56,989 bases of DNA from Streptomyces echinatus (GTDB lineage: Bacteria > Actinomycetota > Actinomycetes > Streptomycetales > Streptomycetaceae), in contig NZ_JACHJK010000026.1 in NCBI RefSeq assembly GCF_014203595.1, positions 1-56,989 on the forward strand. Direction: 5' to 3'. How positions within the stretch are numbered: position 1 is the stretch's first letter; every line of letters begins with the position of its first letter. The translations under genes and the position numbers were made by a program. This document shows, piece after piece, positions 35,301 to 42,358 of the stretch. Below the pieces are notes generated by a model, which ran no database searches, was not told the origin of the DNA, and saw only the letters and a list, made by a program, of their open reading frames with translations.

Positions 35301-35847
35301 CGTCGACATGGATCACGCAGCCGGCGTCCGCCGCCTGCGCGGCGGAGAGCTCCCCGTCGGCGCCGGCCGCGAGATCGGTGGGCAGGTGCCCCCGGGAGCG
35401 CATCAGGTGCGTCACGGGCACGTCCAGGTGCGCGGTCGCCTCCTGGTACGCGGACCGGGCGGAGGCGAGCAGCTCGCGCGGCGTGGTCTGCCTGGTGAGG
35501 GCCACCCCGACCGGAAAGGCGGCCTCCCGTGCGGTGGCCGGGTGCCGGTAGCCGGTCAGCACCTGCACCTGCTCGGTGTCGGTGGCGCGTGCGCCGAGCA
35601 CCGCGACCACGGCCGTGACCAGCACCTGGGCGAGTGCGGGCCGGTCCTTGACCAGGCCGCGGCAGCGAGCCGCGCACACGGCGGGAAGCGGCACCGTGAC
35701 CTGGCCGTAAGAGGGCTCGCCGGCATGGGCCAGAAAGTCGCGAGGCAGGACGGTGGGCTGCTCCCAGCCGCTCAGGAGCGAGGTCCAGTACGCGGTCTGC
35801 TCCGGGAAGGCATGGGTGGCCCCGCTGAGCTGGAACGCGGTGCTCAT
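29302..35847 (-). CDS. NRPS: (half C)-A-T-C-A-T-TE
   Basis: A 2181-residue synthetase. Residues 1-245 resemble only the C-terminal lobe of a condensation domain. A1 (about 255-745) reads D-V-W-H-F-S-L-V at the pocket positions (FDVSVW, LHFVPS, VFASGE, NLYGPTEAAV), the serine code of EntF. T1 has Ser795 (LGGDSI). The C domain (about 860-1290) has HAAALDG at 996-1002, lacking the second His. A2 (about 1315-1815) reads D-I-W-E-L-T-A-D, with acidic pocket residues that suit a basic substrate such as diaminopropionate. T2 has Ser1869 (LGGHSL). A three-copy AGGQA linker leads to a type I thioesterase (LLGHSAGA, Ser2018) that releases the peptide. Start ATG is 29 bp after the other NRPS gene. Confidence 0.93.
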   Translation of the reverse strand: MSTAFQLSGATHAFPEQTAYWTSLLSGWEQPTVLPRDFLAHAGEPSYGQVTVPLPAVCAARCRGLVKDRPALAQVLVTAVVAVLGARATDTEQVQVLTGYRHPATAREAAFPVGVALTRQTTPRELLASARSAYQEATAHLDVPVTHLMRSRGHLPTDLAAGADGELSAAQAADAGCVIHVDVRLRDAEPHLVLRYRADLFTMATARRLAGTCVQLLDAVTRDPDAPVDDLLDATPAESATIAGFNATARDFPRDVPLHRFLEQQAARSPQSVAIRDDGTTYAELDRRANQLAHRLRSAGVGPGTVVGVCLTRSPLTLTTIYAVLKAGGAYLPVDPTLPANRIAYMLEHSRTGIVVGDGATRKVVPAAQTFLDVSEPGVLDGDAPAPEGGAGPEDLCYVIYTSGSTGRPKGVMLEHRAVVNRLVWMQRAYPLTADDVILHKTPFTFDVSVWEIFWWTLAGASVCTLASGAEKDPAALVSRVGEHGVTVLHFVPSMLQVFLQYVERDAGALASLRRVFASGEALGTAHAVRFAELLTGPSGAELVNLYGPTEAAVDVTHFPCADLDPRVNVPLGRPIDNIVLRVRTRAGTTAPVGTPGELCIGGAGLARGYLDAPELTAERFVEDPALPGGRGYRTGDLARWLPDGTLEYLGRIDTQVKIRGYRIETAEIEHVAESTPGVAACAVLALDDGGDRSLCAYVVPGTGYDEAAVRDRLAAELPAYMVPQFVVVLPAIPTTHNGKRDVKAFPPPPRPAAGASGPAPTSPVTVRLAEIWARVLGVKAVGLEDNFFTLGGDSIKIVRVLAEAQRSGLGFSFQDLFAHPTLAGLEPHVQRGAPQGEVGEEESLLSPDDARRLPPDAEAAYPLSALQAGLLYEVELTGNRPGLYHDVVGYRVGEPLVLDAFRAAADVVAARHPLLRTSLHVSGYGEPLQIVHAAPADLVEVTDLSELDQAAQERELADFYEREPARGFRPAEGGLVRVRLHLLGERGFQYSLSYHAAALDGWSVSVVHHDLFSAYLALRAGRVPEFTPLGSDYQSFVRLERAAVASADSRDFWQGVLDGHEGVRLPRWPFGPAAPADVSGVAMHDVALEDPVPAAVERVAGQLDVPVKSVLMAAHVAVLAFITGSGDVLTGYEHSGRPEVAGGDRIAGLFLNSVPFRIRVGDGSWADLVREVYRAETALLPHRRYPMGEMKRVRQVQEPLFEAVFNFTHFHVLDDLRREHGLRLERSRVTSETEFPLRAEFWQDAFSGEVALSLHYHRDVFPAEQIERIAGYYRRALELLTTKPESGHREVTLMGDDELGLLTAGLAGPVRELPDGGALGLFAAQVAARPDEIAVRHRRSALTYRELDASSARLAGRLHAAGVRAGDVVATPMDRGIAWAVSVLAVLRLGAVYLPQEPTDPAARLRGMLARSACRHVLTAAGHRDMLAERLAGDGEKTPVVLCYEELMAERAAPWVPGAPPGPAAPAYLIFTSGSTGEPKGALIHHEGMLNHLLAKVDALGMTAGDVVAQVATQCFDISVWQLLSAWLVGGTTVVFDAGLVTDLPGFARTLEEESVSVLEVVPSFLDALLGELGDRPRALSALRWNLVTGEAFPPALTHGWFERFDVPMVNAYGPTETSDDVTHHVLTGPATGERVPVGRPIANTNIHIVDSGGRPVPFGTYGEILVTGTGVGLGYLNDPERTARAFVPNTLDTLSSASGRLYRTGDIGRWLPGGVLDCAGRRDHQTKLRGFRIELSEVEGALAAVPGVDHAVALVRRDSGRDRLAAWYTGTAEPSPGALSAALARMLPRYMVPDVFERLESFPVTRNGKVDRAALSRRPLTDRNPDVIEPPASPAESAMVAAFAGILGVPEHAVSVTAGFFDLGGHSLAAMRLAARLPGVALRDVVAHPTPRALAALAARTDPRAATGPAAGGQAAGGQAAGGQAAARRGAPLTDLTAAAGLRTSGPPATVVCFPFAGGTAASYLTVTRALHRAGAPVRVLAADFGHALADGAGAEELAAAIADRAEGPLVLLGHSAGAAPALDTAFALRRRDQEPARVFVVASLPRSDDPADYDPEASLRRSDEEVWRWLGQHTGLDTAVLPAAGLRRLAQDFRRDSAAAARSWTRLLAMPPGSALDCSLTLLLAADDPLTQDHEQHVHRWTRLTRELDLSIVGHGGHHLNATRPDFLAEQIRKAVRP
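30066..30110. repeat. Three tandem copies of a 15-bp unit in the T-TE linker
   Basis: CCGCCTGCCCGCCTG is repeated three times without change, encoding (on the minus strand) the AAGGQ-type linker between the last T domain and the thioesterase. The unit is a multiple of three, so copy number can vary without breaking the frame. Confidence 0.85.
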
Positions 35848-35876
35848 GGTGTCTTTCGTGTCCACGTCGGCGGCCC

Positions 35877-38800
35877 TCACAGGTCGAAGTCCGGCAGCTC
35901 GGCGGCCGGTGTCGGGCGGCTCGCCCGGAGCACGGGCGCCGCGGGATCGTCGAGCAGTTCGGTCACGGCCTCCACATACGCGTCGAGCAGCCACTGCGCG
36001 GATGCCCCGTCATAGAGGTCGGTCGCGTACTCCAGGTCGAGCCTCAAGGCATCGGGGCGCAGATAGGCCTGGAGGTTGAGGTCGAAGCGGGTGGTCCCCG
36101 GATTGACCAGTTCGGTACGGGCGGTGAGCGGGCCCCGGCGTACCACGTAGAAGTCGATGTCCTGCAGTGCGAACAGCACGTCGAACAGCGGGTTGCGCCC
36201 CGGCTCGGGCATCACCCCGAGCCGCTGCGCCAGCTGGGGGAACGGGGGCCCCTGGTGCGTGAGCGCCTCCCGGGCCAGCCGGTCCGCCTGCGAGACGAGA
36301 TCGCCCAGTGTCGCCGAGCCGTCGTCCAGGCGCACACGCAGACAGGCCGTGTTCACGAACATGCCCACGACGGCGTCCAGATCAGGATGGACCCGCCCGC
36401 TGGTGGGGGTGCCGACGGTGAAGTCGCGGCGCCCGGAGACCCGGGCCAGCGTCGCGGCCCACGCGGCGAACAGCACCCCGAACGCCGTCGTACGGTGCCG
36501 GCGGGCCGCCGCGCGTACGCCGGCGCAGCGCTCGGCCTCCAGCACGGCGCCGACCACCGCTCCCCGGGTGGCCCGGACCGGCCCGCGCGGACGGTCCACC
36601 GGCAGCACCGGCGCCGTGGGCAGGTCCGCCAACTGCCGCAGCCAGTAGGCCTCGTCCGCCGCGTCGTCCCCGCCGGCGGCCCGGTCCCGGGCCCAGTGCG
36701 CCGCCGCGCGGTAGTCCGCGGGCTGCCCGGCGAGCGGCTCGCCCGCGTAGGCGGCCAGCAGTTCCTCGACCAGGATCCGAAGCGAGACCCCGTCGAAGAC
36801 CGCGTGGTGGGTGTCGAGGTGGAGCTCGTGCCGGTCCGGGGCGCCGGCGCGCACCAGCAGGGCACGCAGCAGGGGAGCGCCGTCGGGCCGGCGGGGCCGG
36901 AAGGGACGTACGAAGGCGGCGACGACCCGCTCGTCGGGTGCGGGCAGAAACGTGAACTCCGGTGCAGTGGGCGGGGCCGGCTCCTGGCGGACCCCGTCGG
37001 CCTCGACGGTGAACTGCATCCGCAGCGCCTCGTGCCGGGACACCAGGGCGGCCAGTGCCGCGCGGAGCCGTTCGGGGTCCACCGGCCCGGTCAGCTCCAG
37101 GCGCACCGGGATGTTGTACGTCAGCGACTCCGGATCGGCCTGCCAGATCGCGAACAGGCCCTGCTGCTGGGGGTGGAGGGGGGCCGCACCCGGTGCCGGA
37201 CGGGGGACGGCCGGCACCGGGGCGGAGTCCGTGGCCGCCACGGTGCGGGCCATCTGGGCGAGCGACGGCGCGGCGACCGCGTCGGCGTACCTCACCGCGA
37301 AGCCCTCCCGGGCCAGCCGGCCGATGAGGACACCCAGGAGCAGCGAGTTCCCGCCGAGTTCGAAGAAGTCCGTCTCCGGGCCGATGGCCTCGGCGCCGAC
37401 GTCGAGGACGCCGGCCCACAGTCCGGCCAGCCGGGCCTGACCGGCCGTGAGCGGGTGGCCGCCGCGCCGCGGTGCCGGCCCGGCCACGGCCGGCAGGGAC
37501 CGCCGGTCGACCTTGCCGCTCGACGTCAGGGGCAGCCGGTCCAGCATCACGAAGCGGTCCGGGCACAGGTACTCCGGCAGCCGCTCGCGCAGCGTGCGCC
37601 GCAGCACCGCACCCTCGACGCCGGGCGCCACCACATAGGCGGCCAGCGAGCGTTCCTCACCCGGCTCGCCGACGACTGCGGCGTACGCGTCGGCCACGCC
37701 CTCCAGCGCCTTGAGCGCCGCGTTGACCTCGGCGAGCTCCACGAGATGGCCGCGGATCTTGACCTGGTCGTCCTGCCGGCCGTGGAAGTGCAGCACCCCG
37801 TCCTCGGTGGCACGCACCAGGTCACCGGTGCGGTAGTGGCGCTCCCCGTCCAGCACGACGAACTTCCGTGCCGTCAGATCCGGGTCGGCCAGGTAGCCGC
37901 GGGCCACCCCGGCACCGCCGGTGTACAGCTCGCCGACGGTCCCGGCGGGCACCGGACGGCCCTGCTCGTCGCAGACGCGCACGGTCGTGCCGGCAATGGG
38001 CCGGCCGATGGGCAGCGGGCCGTCGGTGTGCTCCCGCACGGGGAAGGTGGTGGTGAAGGTGGTGTTCTCGGTCGGTCCGTAGCCGTTGACGACGGTCAGC
38101 GAGGGACTGGCCTCGCGCACCAGCCGCACATGGGCGGGGGAGACCACGTCGCCGCCGGTCAGCAGGGTGGCCAGCGAGCCGAAGGCCGTCGGGTCCTCCT
38201 GGGCCATGCGGTGGAACAGCGGGGCGGTGACCCAGGCGACACTCACGCCCTGCTCCCGGATCGCCCGCGCGAACCGCCCCGGCACGACGGCCGTCTCATG
38301 GTCCACCACGTGCAGCGACGCCCCGTTCAGCAAGGCGCCCCAGATCTCGAACGTCGCCGCGTCGAAGGCGAGCGAAGCGGCCTGGAGCACGCGCTGGGCC
38401 GGTGACAGGTCGACGTAGTCGGTGTCCTTGACCAGGCGCAGTACACCGCGGTGTTCGACCATCACCCCCTTGGGGCGTCCGGTGCTGCCCGAGGTGAACA
38501 TCACGTAGGCCAGCGGGGAGTGCCCGGCACGGGGCGCGTCGTGCGGCGGCGCCGCCCCGCCGAGACGCAAAAGCTCCTCAAGTCCGCACGTGAGCGCCGG
38601 CTGCGGCGCCGTGAACCGCTCGCGCACCGGCTCCGGGCACACCACGAGGCGCAGCGCCGCCGTCTCGGTGATCTGGCGGACACGGTGCTCGGGATAGGCC
38701 GGATCGATCGGCACGTACGCGCCGCCCGCGAGCACGACGGCGAGCAGGGCCACGACCGAGTCGGCCGAGCGGTCGAAGGCCAGGCCGACCAGCGTCTCGC

Positions 38801-38972
38801 GCCGCACGCCGGCCCGGCGCAGCCCGGCGGCGACACCGGCCGCCCGGTCGTACAGCTCCTGATAGGTCAGCACGTGGGAGCCCGCGACCAGGGCCGTGGC
38901 CGACGGGCGGGCCCGGACCTGTTCGAGGAACGCGTCCTCGATGAGGCCGTCCCAGGACGAGGGGTGCGTCAT
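35877..38972 (-). CDS. NRPS: A-T-C (initiation module)
   Basis: A 1031-residue synthetase starting directly with an adenylation domain (A3 motif FTSGSTGRPKG at 159-169). Pocket residues read D-A-F-W-L-G-G-T (FDAATF, AWVTAP, LLTGGD, NGYGPTENTT), matching the valine code DAFWIGGT closely; Asp204 implies an alpha-amino acid. T has Ser543 (LGGNSL). The terminal C domain has a standard HHAVFDG motif at 722-728 and runs to the end. With no C domain in front, this is the likely first module, whose C domain joins its residue to the next one on the partner NRPS. CTGGAGAACACCG precedes the ATG. The pocket alignment was done by eye. Confidence 0.92.
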   Translation of the reverse strand: MTHPSSWDGLIEDAFLEQVRARPSATALVAGSHVLTYQELYDRAAGVAAGLRRAGVRRETLVGLAFDRSADSVVALLAVVLAGGAYVPIDPAYPEHRVRQITETAALRLVVCPEPVRERFTAPQPALTCGLEELLRLGGAAPPHDAPRAGHSPLAYVMFTSGSTGRPKGVMVEHRGVLRLVKDTDYVDLSPAQRVLQAASLAFDAATFEIWGALLNGASLHVVDHETAVVPGRFARAIREQGVSVAWVTAPLFHRMAQEDPTAFGSLATLLTGGDVVSPAHVRLVREASPSLTVVNGYGPTENTTFTTTFPVREHTDGPLPIGRPIAGTTVRVCDEQGRPVPAGTVGELYTGGAGVARGYLADPDLTARKFVVLDGERHYRTGDLVRATEDGVLHFHGRQDDQVKIRGHLVELAEVNAALKALEGVADAYAAVVGEPGEERSLAAYVVAPGVEGAVLRRTLRERLPEYLCPDRFVMLDRLPLTSSGKVDRRSLPAVAGPAPRRGGHPLTAGQARLAGLWAGVLDVGAEAIGPETDFFELGGNSLLLGVLIGRLAREGFAVRYADAVAAPSLAQMARTVAATDSAPVPAVPRPAPGAAPLHPQQQGLFAIWQADPESLTYNIPVRLELTGPVDPERLRAALAALVSRHEALRMQFTVEADGVRQEPAPPTAPEFTFLPAPDERVVAAFVRPFRPRRPDGAPLLRALLVRAGAPDRHELHLDTHHAVFDGVSLRILVEELLAAYAGEPLAGQPADYRAAAHWARDRAAGGDDAADEAYWLRQLADLPTAPVLPVDRPRGPVRATRGAVVGAVLEAERCAGVRAAARRHRTTAFGVLFAAWAATLARVSGRRDFTVGTPTSGRVHPDLDAVVGMFVNTACLRVRLDDGSATLGDLVSQADRLAREALTHQGPPFPQLAQRLGVMPEPGRNPLFDVLFALQDIDFYVVRRGPLTARTELVNPGTTRFDLNLQAYLRPDALRLDLEYATDLYDGASAQWLLDAYVEAVTELLDDPAAPVLRASRPTPAAELPDFDL

Positions 38973-39076
38973 CGGTGTTCTCCAGGTGCGGCCGGGGGCT
39001 GTGGGCCCCTCGAACACGGCGCGGGGGGCGGGTGAGGGACGGGGAAGGCCGGCGGTCTTCGAAGCACTCGCCGAAC

Positions 39077-40045
39077 TCACAGATCGAGGACCAGGCGAGG
39101 GCCGCGGGACCGCGAGACGCAGATGAGCATCAGGTCACCGGCGTCGCGCTCCTCCTGGGTCAGGAGGCTGTCGCGGTGGTCCACAGTGCCCTCGAGGACC
39201 GTGGTTTCGCAGGTGCCGCAGGTGCCCTCCTCGCACGAGGCAAGCACCGCCACGCCCGCCTCGCGCAGCGCGTCGAGGACCGACGTCCCGGCGGGCACCG
39301 GTACCGACCTGCCGCTGCGCTCCAGGACAGCCTCGAAGCCCGTGTCATCGAAGCCCGTGTCCGCCCTCCCGGGGGCGGCGGCGCAGGCCCCGGCGGTGAA
39401 CCGCTCGGTGTGCAGCGTCAGCCGGGGCAGCGTGGCGCAGCGCTGCTGCACGGCCTGGAGCAGCGGCTCGGGCCCGCAACAGTAGACCCGCCCGCCCGCC
39501 GGCATCCCGGACAGGGGCCCGTCGAGATCGAGCAGCCCGTACTCGTCCTGCGGAACGACCGTGACGCGATCGCCGTAGCGGGCCAGTTCGGGCAGGAACG
39601 CCATGGACGCCCTGGCCCGCCCGCCGTAGACCAGCCGCCAGCGGCAGCCTCTGCGTTCGGCCTCGGCGAGCATCGGCAGCAGCGGGGTGATGCCGATGCC
39701 GCCCGCGATGAACAGCAGGTCGTCGGCCGGCAGCAGCGGGAAGCGGTTGCGCGGCCCGGCGACTCGCAGGCGGGTGTGCACGGCGAGTTCGTCGTGCACC
39801 TCCACCGACCCGCCGCGCCCCTCCGGCTCACGCAGGACGGCGATGCGCCAGGTGCCGGCCCGGCCGTCGGGCGTGCACAGCGAGAACTGCCGTACCCGCC
39901 CCGACGGCAGCACCAGGTCGATGTGCGCTCCGGGGTCCGCGGCGGGCAGCGCGCCGCCGTCGGGTGCCACCAGTTCCAGGCCCAGCACACCCGCGGCGAG
40001 CTCGGTCCGCTCGCGGATCAGGACCTCAAGCGTGTCGCGAGCCAT
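39077..40045 (-). CDS. Rieske oxygenase reductase (VanB-type)
   Basis: A 322-residue flavo-iron-sulfur reductase: FMN-binding beta-barrel (VRQFSLCTPDG), NAD-binding domain (LFIAGGIGITPLLPML) and a C-terminal plant-type [2Fe-2S] ferredoxin (SCEEGTCGTCETTV plus a fourth Cys in LMLICVS). This order is that of phthalate/vanillate-type reductases, which pass electrons from NADH to a Rieske oxygenase. Its partner is encoded 31 bp upstream. Start ATG behind GGGCGGAAGAC. Confidence 0.92.
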   Translation of the reverse strand: MARDTLEVLIRERTELAAGVLGLELVAPDGGALPAADPGAHIDLVLPSGRVRQFSLCTPDGRAGTWRIAVLREPEGRGGSVEVHDELAVHTRLRVAGPRNRFPLLPADDLLFIAGGIGITPLLPMLAEAERRGCRWRLVYGGRARASMAFLPELARYGDRVTVVPQDEYGLLDLDGPLSGMPAGGRVYCCGPEPLLQAVQQRCATLPRLTLHTERFTAGACAAAPGRADTGFDDTGFEAVLERSGRSVPVPAGTSVLDALREAGVAVLASCEEGTCGTCETTVLEGTVDHRDSLLTQEERDAGDLMLICVSRSRGPRLVLDL

Positions 40046-40076
40046 GTCTTCCGCCCTTCGGGCTCGGTGCGGACCG

Positions 40077-41096
40077 TTACGGGTTGATCTTGCGGAGCAT
40101 CGCGCGCGCGGCCAGGCCGCCCGCGTCGATCTCGACACTCAGCTCCTGCGTCCCCGGCGGCTCGCTGGCCACGACCTGCTCCAGGACGGTCAGGGCGTCC
40201 AGGTCCTGCTGGACCACTTCCTGGTTCATCGTCAGCAGCGCCTGGCTCACGGAGTCGTCGTCCAGCGCGAAGTCACGGACCACGGCCCAGAAGTCCCACG
40301 TGCTGTTCTCGGTCTCCGGCGTGAGCCCGTGCAGGATCTTCACGTGGGCGCCGCCCTCGTCCCCGTTCGGGCCGACCGGTGTGCCCTGCGGTGCGACCCG
40401 CACGTTGTTCACCCAGAACGCGGGCGGCTGGAACGCCACGTCCTGCCAGCGGTCGATCGGCGTGGTGTAGCCGGTGGTCTTCTCGTAGAAGGGCGGGCAC
40501 GCCACGGCTTCCATGTGGCGCGAGAAGGTGACCCGGTTGCGCGCGTCGTCGACATGGGTGGTGAACGGCGTGCGGGCGATCTCCGGCGTGCCGATCAGAC
40601 CCGCATGCAGGTACGTCTCGTGGGACAGGTCCATGAGGTTGTCCATCAGCAGGCCGTACCGGAACGGCGAGTACGCCATGTCCTCCACCGAGGCCCACTC
40701 GGGGTCGTCCAGCCAGTGCGCGTCCGGCACCAGGGCCGGATCGGCCTCGCTCTGGTCGCCGATCCAGATCCAGATCCACTTGTCCCGCTCCACCACCTGG
40801 TAGCTCGGCACCCGCGCGGTGCGCGGCACACGGTCCTGACCGGGCACGAAGGTGCAGGCCCCGGAGCAGTCGAAGACGAAGCCGTGGTAGCCGCACTCGA
40901 TGGAATCGTCCTGGAGCCGGCCGAGCGACAGCGGGTAGCGGCGGTGCACACAGCGGTCCGCCAGGGCCACGGGCCGGCCGTCGCGGCTGCGGTAGAACAC
41001 GATCGGTTCGCCGCAGATCGTCCGGCTGAGAAGCTTCCTGCCCACTTCCCTGCTCCATGCAGCGACATACCAATAGTTCTGCGGAAAAGCACTCAT
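40077..41096 (-). CDS. Rieske non-haem iron oxygenase (VanA-like)
   Basis: A 339-residue oxygenase. The Rieske cluster is bound by C-V-H (DRCVHRRYPL) and C-G-Y-H (IECGYHGF); the mononuclear iron by DLSHETYLH. The overall layout is that of vanillate O-demethylase and related group I enzymes. Such enzymes hydroxylate or demethylate aromatics; PrnD in pyrrolnitrin synthesis oxidises an arylamine to a nitro group. Since the divergent operon makes an aminohydroxybenzoate, that arene is a likely substrate. First gene of the minus-strand NRPS operon, with AGGAGAG before the ATG. Confidence 0.9.
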   Translation of the reverse strand: MSAFPQNYWYVAAWSREVGRKLLSRTICGEPIVFYRSRDGRPVALADRCVHRRYPLSLGRLQDDSIECGYHGFVFDCSGACTFVPGQDRVPRTARVPSYQVVERDKWIWIWIGDQSEADPALVPDAHWLDDPEWASVEDMAYSPFRYGLLMDNLMDLSHETYLHAGLIGTPEIARTPFTTHVDDARNRVTFSRHMEAVACPPFYEKTTGYTTPIDRWQDVAFQPPAFWVNNVRVAPQGTPVGPNGDEGGAHVKILHGLTPETENSTWDFWAVVRDFALDDDSVSQALLTMNQEVVQQDLDALTVLEQVVASEPPGTQELSVEIDAGGLAARAMLRKINP

Positions 41097-41466
41097 TGAG
41101 CTCTCCTGTAGATATCAGTGGGCGTCGCGCGCAAGTCGTCATTGAATCGACGGCCGAAAAAGTCCGTTCACAAGAAGCGGACGCATTACTGTGACCCGCC
41201 CATTGCCGAAGGGGGTGCGGGTTGGCGCAGCGCGATTCGACAGGGCTCAACGATACGTTCGCCGAACGCCGTGTCAATCACGTCCCGGCGCGCAACTTGT
41301 CCTCACCGATGGCTACTTGACATGCCCGAACCTTTCCGACTTCGATGTGGCGAGTCCCGTCGATCAGGCCTTCTGCCGCAGTTCTGGGACGATCTCCCAT
41401 CCATCCGTCGGAGCGGCACGGCCGGGATGCGCCAGGGTGGTTGCGTCCGGCGTGAGAGGAATCTCC
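41097..41466. promoter_or_regulatory. Divergent promoter region of the NRPS and AHBA operons
   Basis: A 370-bp gap without genes. For the plus strand, TTGACA at 41317-41322 followed after 18 bp by TTCGAT (41341-41346) is a plausible vegetative promoter. The minus-strand promoter for the Rieske/NRPS operon must also lie here, but I cannot place it. No ARE-like site is evident. Confidence 0.4.
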
Positions 41467-42333
41467 ATGGAAGTGGTCCACCATTCCCCGGGAAAAAGTC
41501 TGCGGCTGAGCCGCCTCATCAATCCGGTGTCCGGCCGGACCTTCGTGGTGCCCCTTGACCACTCGGTCGCCGATGGCCCGATCGCCTCGGCCCCGGCCGT
41601 CCGCGACATCGCCCTCGCGGTGTCGCGCAACGGCGGGGACGCCCTGCTGGTCCACAAGGGCCGCATGCGGTTCCTGCCGGCGGACGTACTGCGCGGCACC
41701 GCGCTGGTGCTCCATCTGAACGGCATCACGCGGCACGCCCCCGACGCCAACGCCAAGGTGCGGCTCGCCGAGGTCGAGGAAGCCCTCGAACTGGGGGCCG
41801 ACGCGGTCAGCATCCACATCAACATGGGCTCCGACACCGAGGCGGAGCAACTGGGCGACCTGGCCAGGGCGGCCGACGGCTGCGCCCGCTGGGGCCTGCC
41901 GCTCATCGCCATGGTCTATCCGCGCGGACCGCGGATGAGCGACCCGACCGACCCCGACCTCGTGGCGCACGCCGCGAACCTCGCCGCCGACCTCGGCGCC
42001 GACATCGCGAAGGTGCCCTACACCGGCTCGCCCGTCACCATGGCCGAGGTGGTGCGCAGCTGCCCGATCGGCATCATCACCGCGGGCGGCGCGCCGGTGG
42101 GCGGACGGCAGCTGACCCGGACCGTCGGCGACGTCGTGGCCTCCGGCGCGCTCGGCGTGGCCATGGGCCGCAACGTCTGGGCCTCGCACGACGTGGCGGG
42201 CACCGTGCGCATGGTCGCCGACGCCCTGCATCTGCCCGCCGTCGCCTCCACCGCCGGCGGCCTCACCGCCCGTGCCTCCTCCCACCCCGACCACGAGCTC
42301 GCGGCGGTCCATCCCGCACCCGCCCAGACCTGA
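41467..42333 (+). CDS. GriI-like aldolase for 3-amino-4-hydroxybenzoate
   Basis: A 288-residue DhnA-type class I aldolase (TIM barrel). VPLDHSVADGP is the substrate-phosphate entrance and DIAKVPYTGS holds the Schiff-base lysine; ITAGGAPVGG is the phosphate loop. Relatives are archaeal AroA' (aminodideoxyheptulosonate synthase) and Streptomyces GriI, which joins aspartate semialdehyde with dihydroxyacetone phosphate. Beside a GriH homologue, the GriI reaction is by far the likelier. GAGAGGA precedes the ATG. Divergent from the NRPS operon. Confidence 0.85.
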   Translation: MEVVHHSPGKSLRLSRLINPVSGRTFVVPLDHSVADGPIASAPAVRDIALAVSRNGGDALLVHKGRMRFLPADVLRGTALVLHLNGITRHAPDANAKVRLAEVEEALELGADAVSIHINMGSDTEAEQLGDLARAADGCARWGLPLIAMVYPRGPRMSDPTDPDLVAHAANLAADLGADIAKVPYTGSPVTMAEVVRSCPIGIITAGGAPVGGRQLTRTVGDVVASGALGVAMGRNVWASHDVAGTVRMVADALHLPAVASTAGGLTARASSHPDHELAAVHPAPAQT

Positions 42334-42358
42334 CCCGCACACCCATGAGGAGTTCGCA

